Shown in pieces: positions 35,127 to 35,187 of a DNA stretch of 35,187 nt. The notes beneath the pieces are model-generated. The model made no database searches and was not told the DNA's origin. It was given only the letters and a program-made list of their open reading frames with translations. The DNA comes from Spirogloea muscicola (taxonomy: Eukaryota; Streptophyta; Zygnematophyceae; Spirogloeales; Spirogloeaceae), in the NCBI GenBank assembly GCA_009602725.1, contig WELB01000024.1, positions 16,479 to 51,665 of the forward strand, given 5' to 3'. The position numbers and the translations under genes were made by a program. Positions within the stretch are counted from its first letter, which is position 1. Each line of letters begins with the position of its first letter.

Positions 35127-35187
35127 CGTGGAGCGTCGCCACCGCCCCTGAGCGCCCCACGTCCGTCGCCAGCCCGCTGGCTGCGCG

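Larger units (their letters stand above)
33261..35187. other. Non-genic right end with repeats
   Basis: The 3' UTR of the reductase is followed by unremarkable sequence to about 34480, then repeat copy B, nested palindromes and a CGG run. Long minus-strand ORFs here (for example 34471-35013) run through the tandem repeat and are probably by-products of it. By analogy with the other genes, the GC-rich CGG run at the edge may mark the 5' end of a gene outside the window. Confidence 0.4.

Noticed and set aside
1-35187. Bacterial or phage region with CRISPR arrays, operons or tRNA genes
   Set aside because: All recognised genes are intron-split eukaryotic families. No direct-repeat/spacer array was seen and no tRNA cloverleaf was recognised.

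Overview
The window is nuclear DNA from a eukaryote, most likely a green alga (Chlorophyta, perhaps a trebouxiophyte). The evidence is plant-type gene families (MTPC4-like CDF transporter, GLYR-type reductase, HDA15-like deacetylase with a RanBP2 zinc finger, plant-like enhancer of polycomb). Every gene has many short introns with GT..TGCAG borders, first exons are GC-rich, and TGTAA (the usual chlorophyte poly(A) motif) follows three genes. Lineage is inferred, not proven. Exons below were found by reading conserved protein segments and requiring splice phases to match. No transcript evidence was available.

Layout. 16-4104 (+): enhancer-of-polycomb-like protein, a NuA4-type histone acetyltransferase subunit. 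4935-8488 (-): cation-efflux transporter of the MTPC4/SLC30A9 type, convergent with EPL. 8847-12011 (+): lariat debranching enzyme DBR1, divergent from the transporter. 13456-20863 (-): a secreted leucine-rich-repeat protein followed by a series of cysteine-rich modules, almost all encoded by symmetrical phase-2 exons. 20864-24392: no recognisable gene; it holds a three-copy tandem repeat, a dispersed repeat and hairpin motifs. 24393-29881 (-): class II histone deacetylase with a RanBP2-type zinc finger. 29882-30721: divergent promoter region containing a perfect 25-bp inverted repeat. 30722-33260 (+): glyoxylate/succinic semialdehyde reductase. 33261-35187: no recognisable gene; a second, inverted copy of the dispersed repeat, nested palindromes and a CGG microsatellite.

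The genes are not an operon or a pathway. Two (EPL, HDAC) are chromatin regulators with opposite effects on acetylation, DBR1 recycles intron lariats, the transporter and reductase are housekeeping or stress genes, and the LRR/Cys-rich protein is extracellular. Two divergent pairs (transporter/DBR1, HDAC/reductase) probably share promoters. The most unusual item is the LRR plus cysteine-module gene; next are the 25-bp inverted repeat and the hairpin-bearing dispersed repeats.
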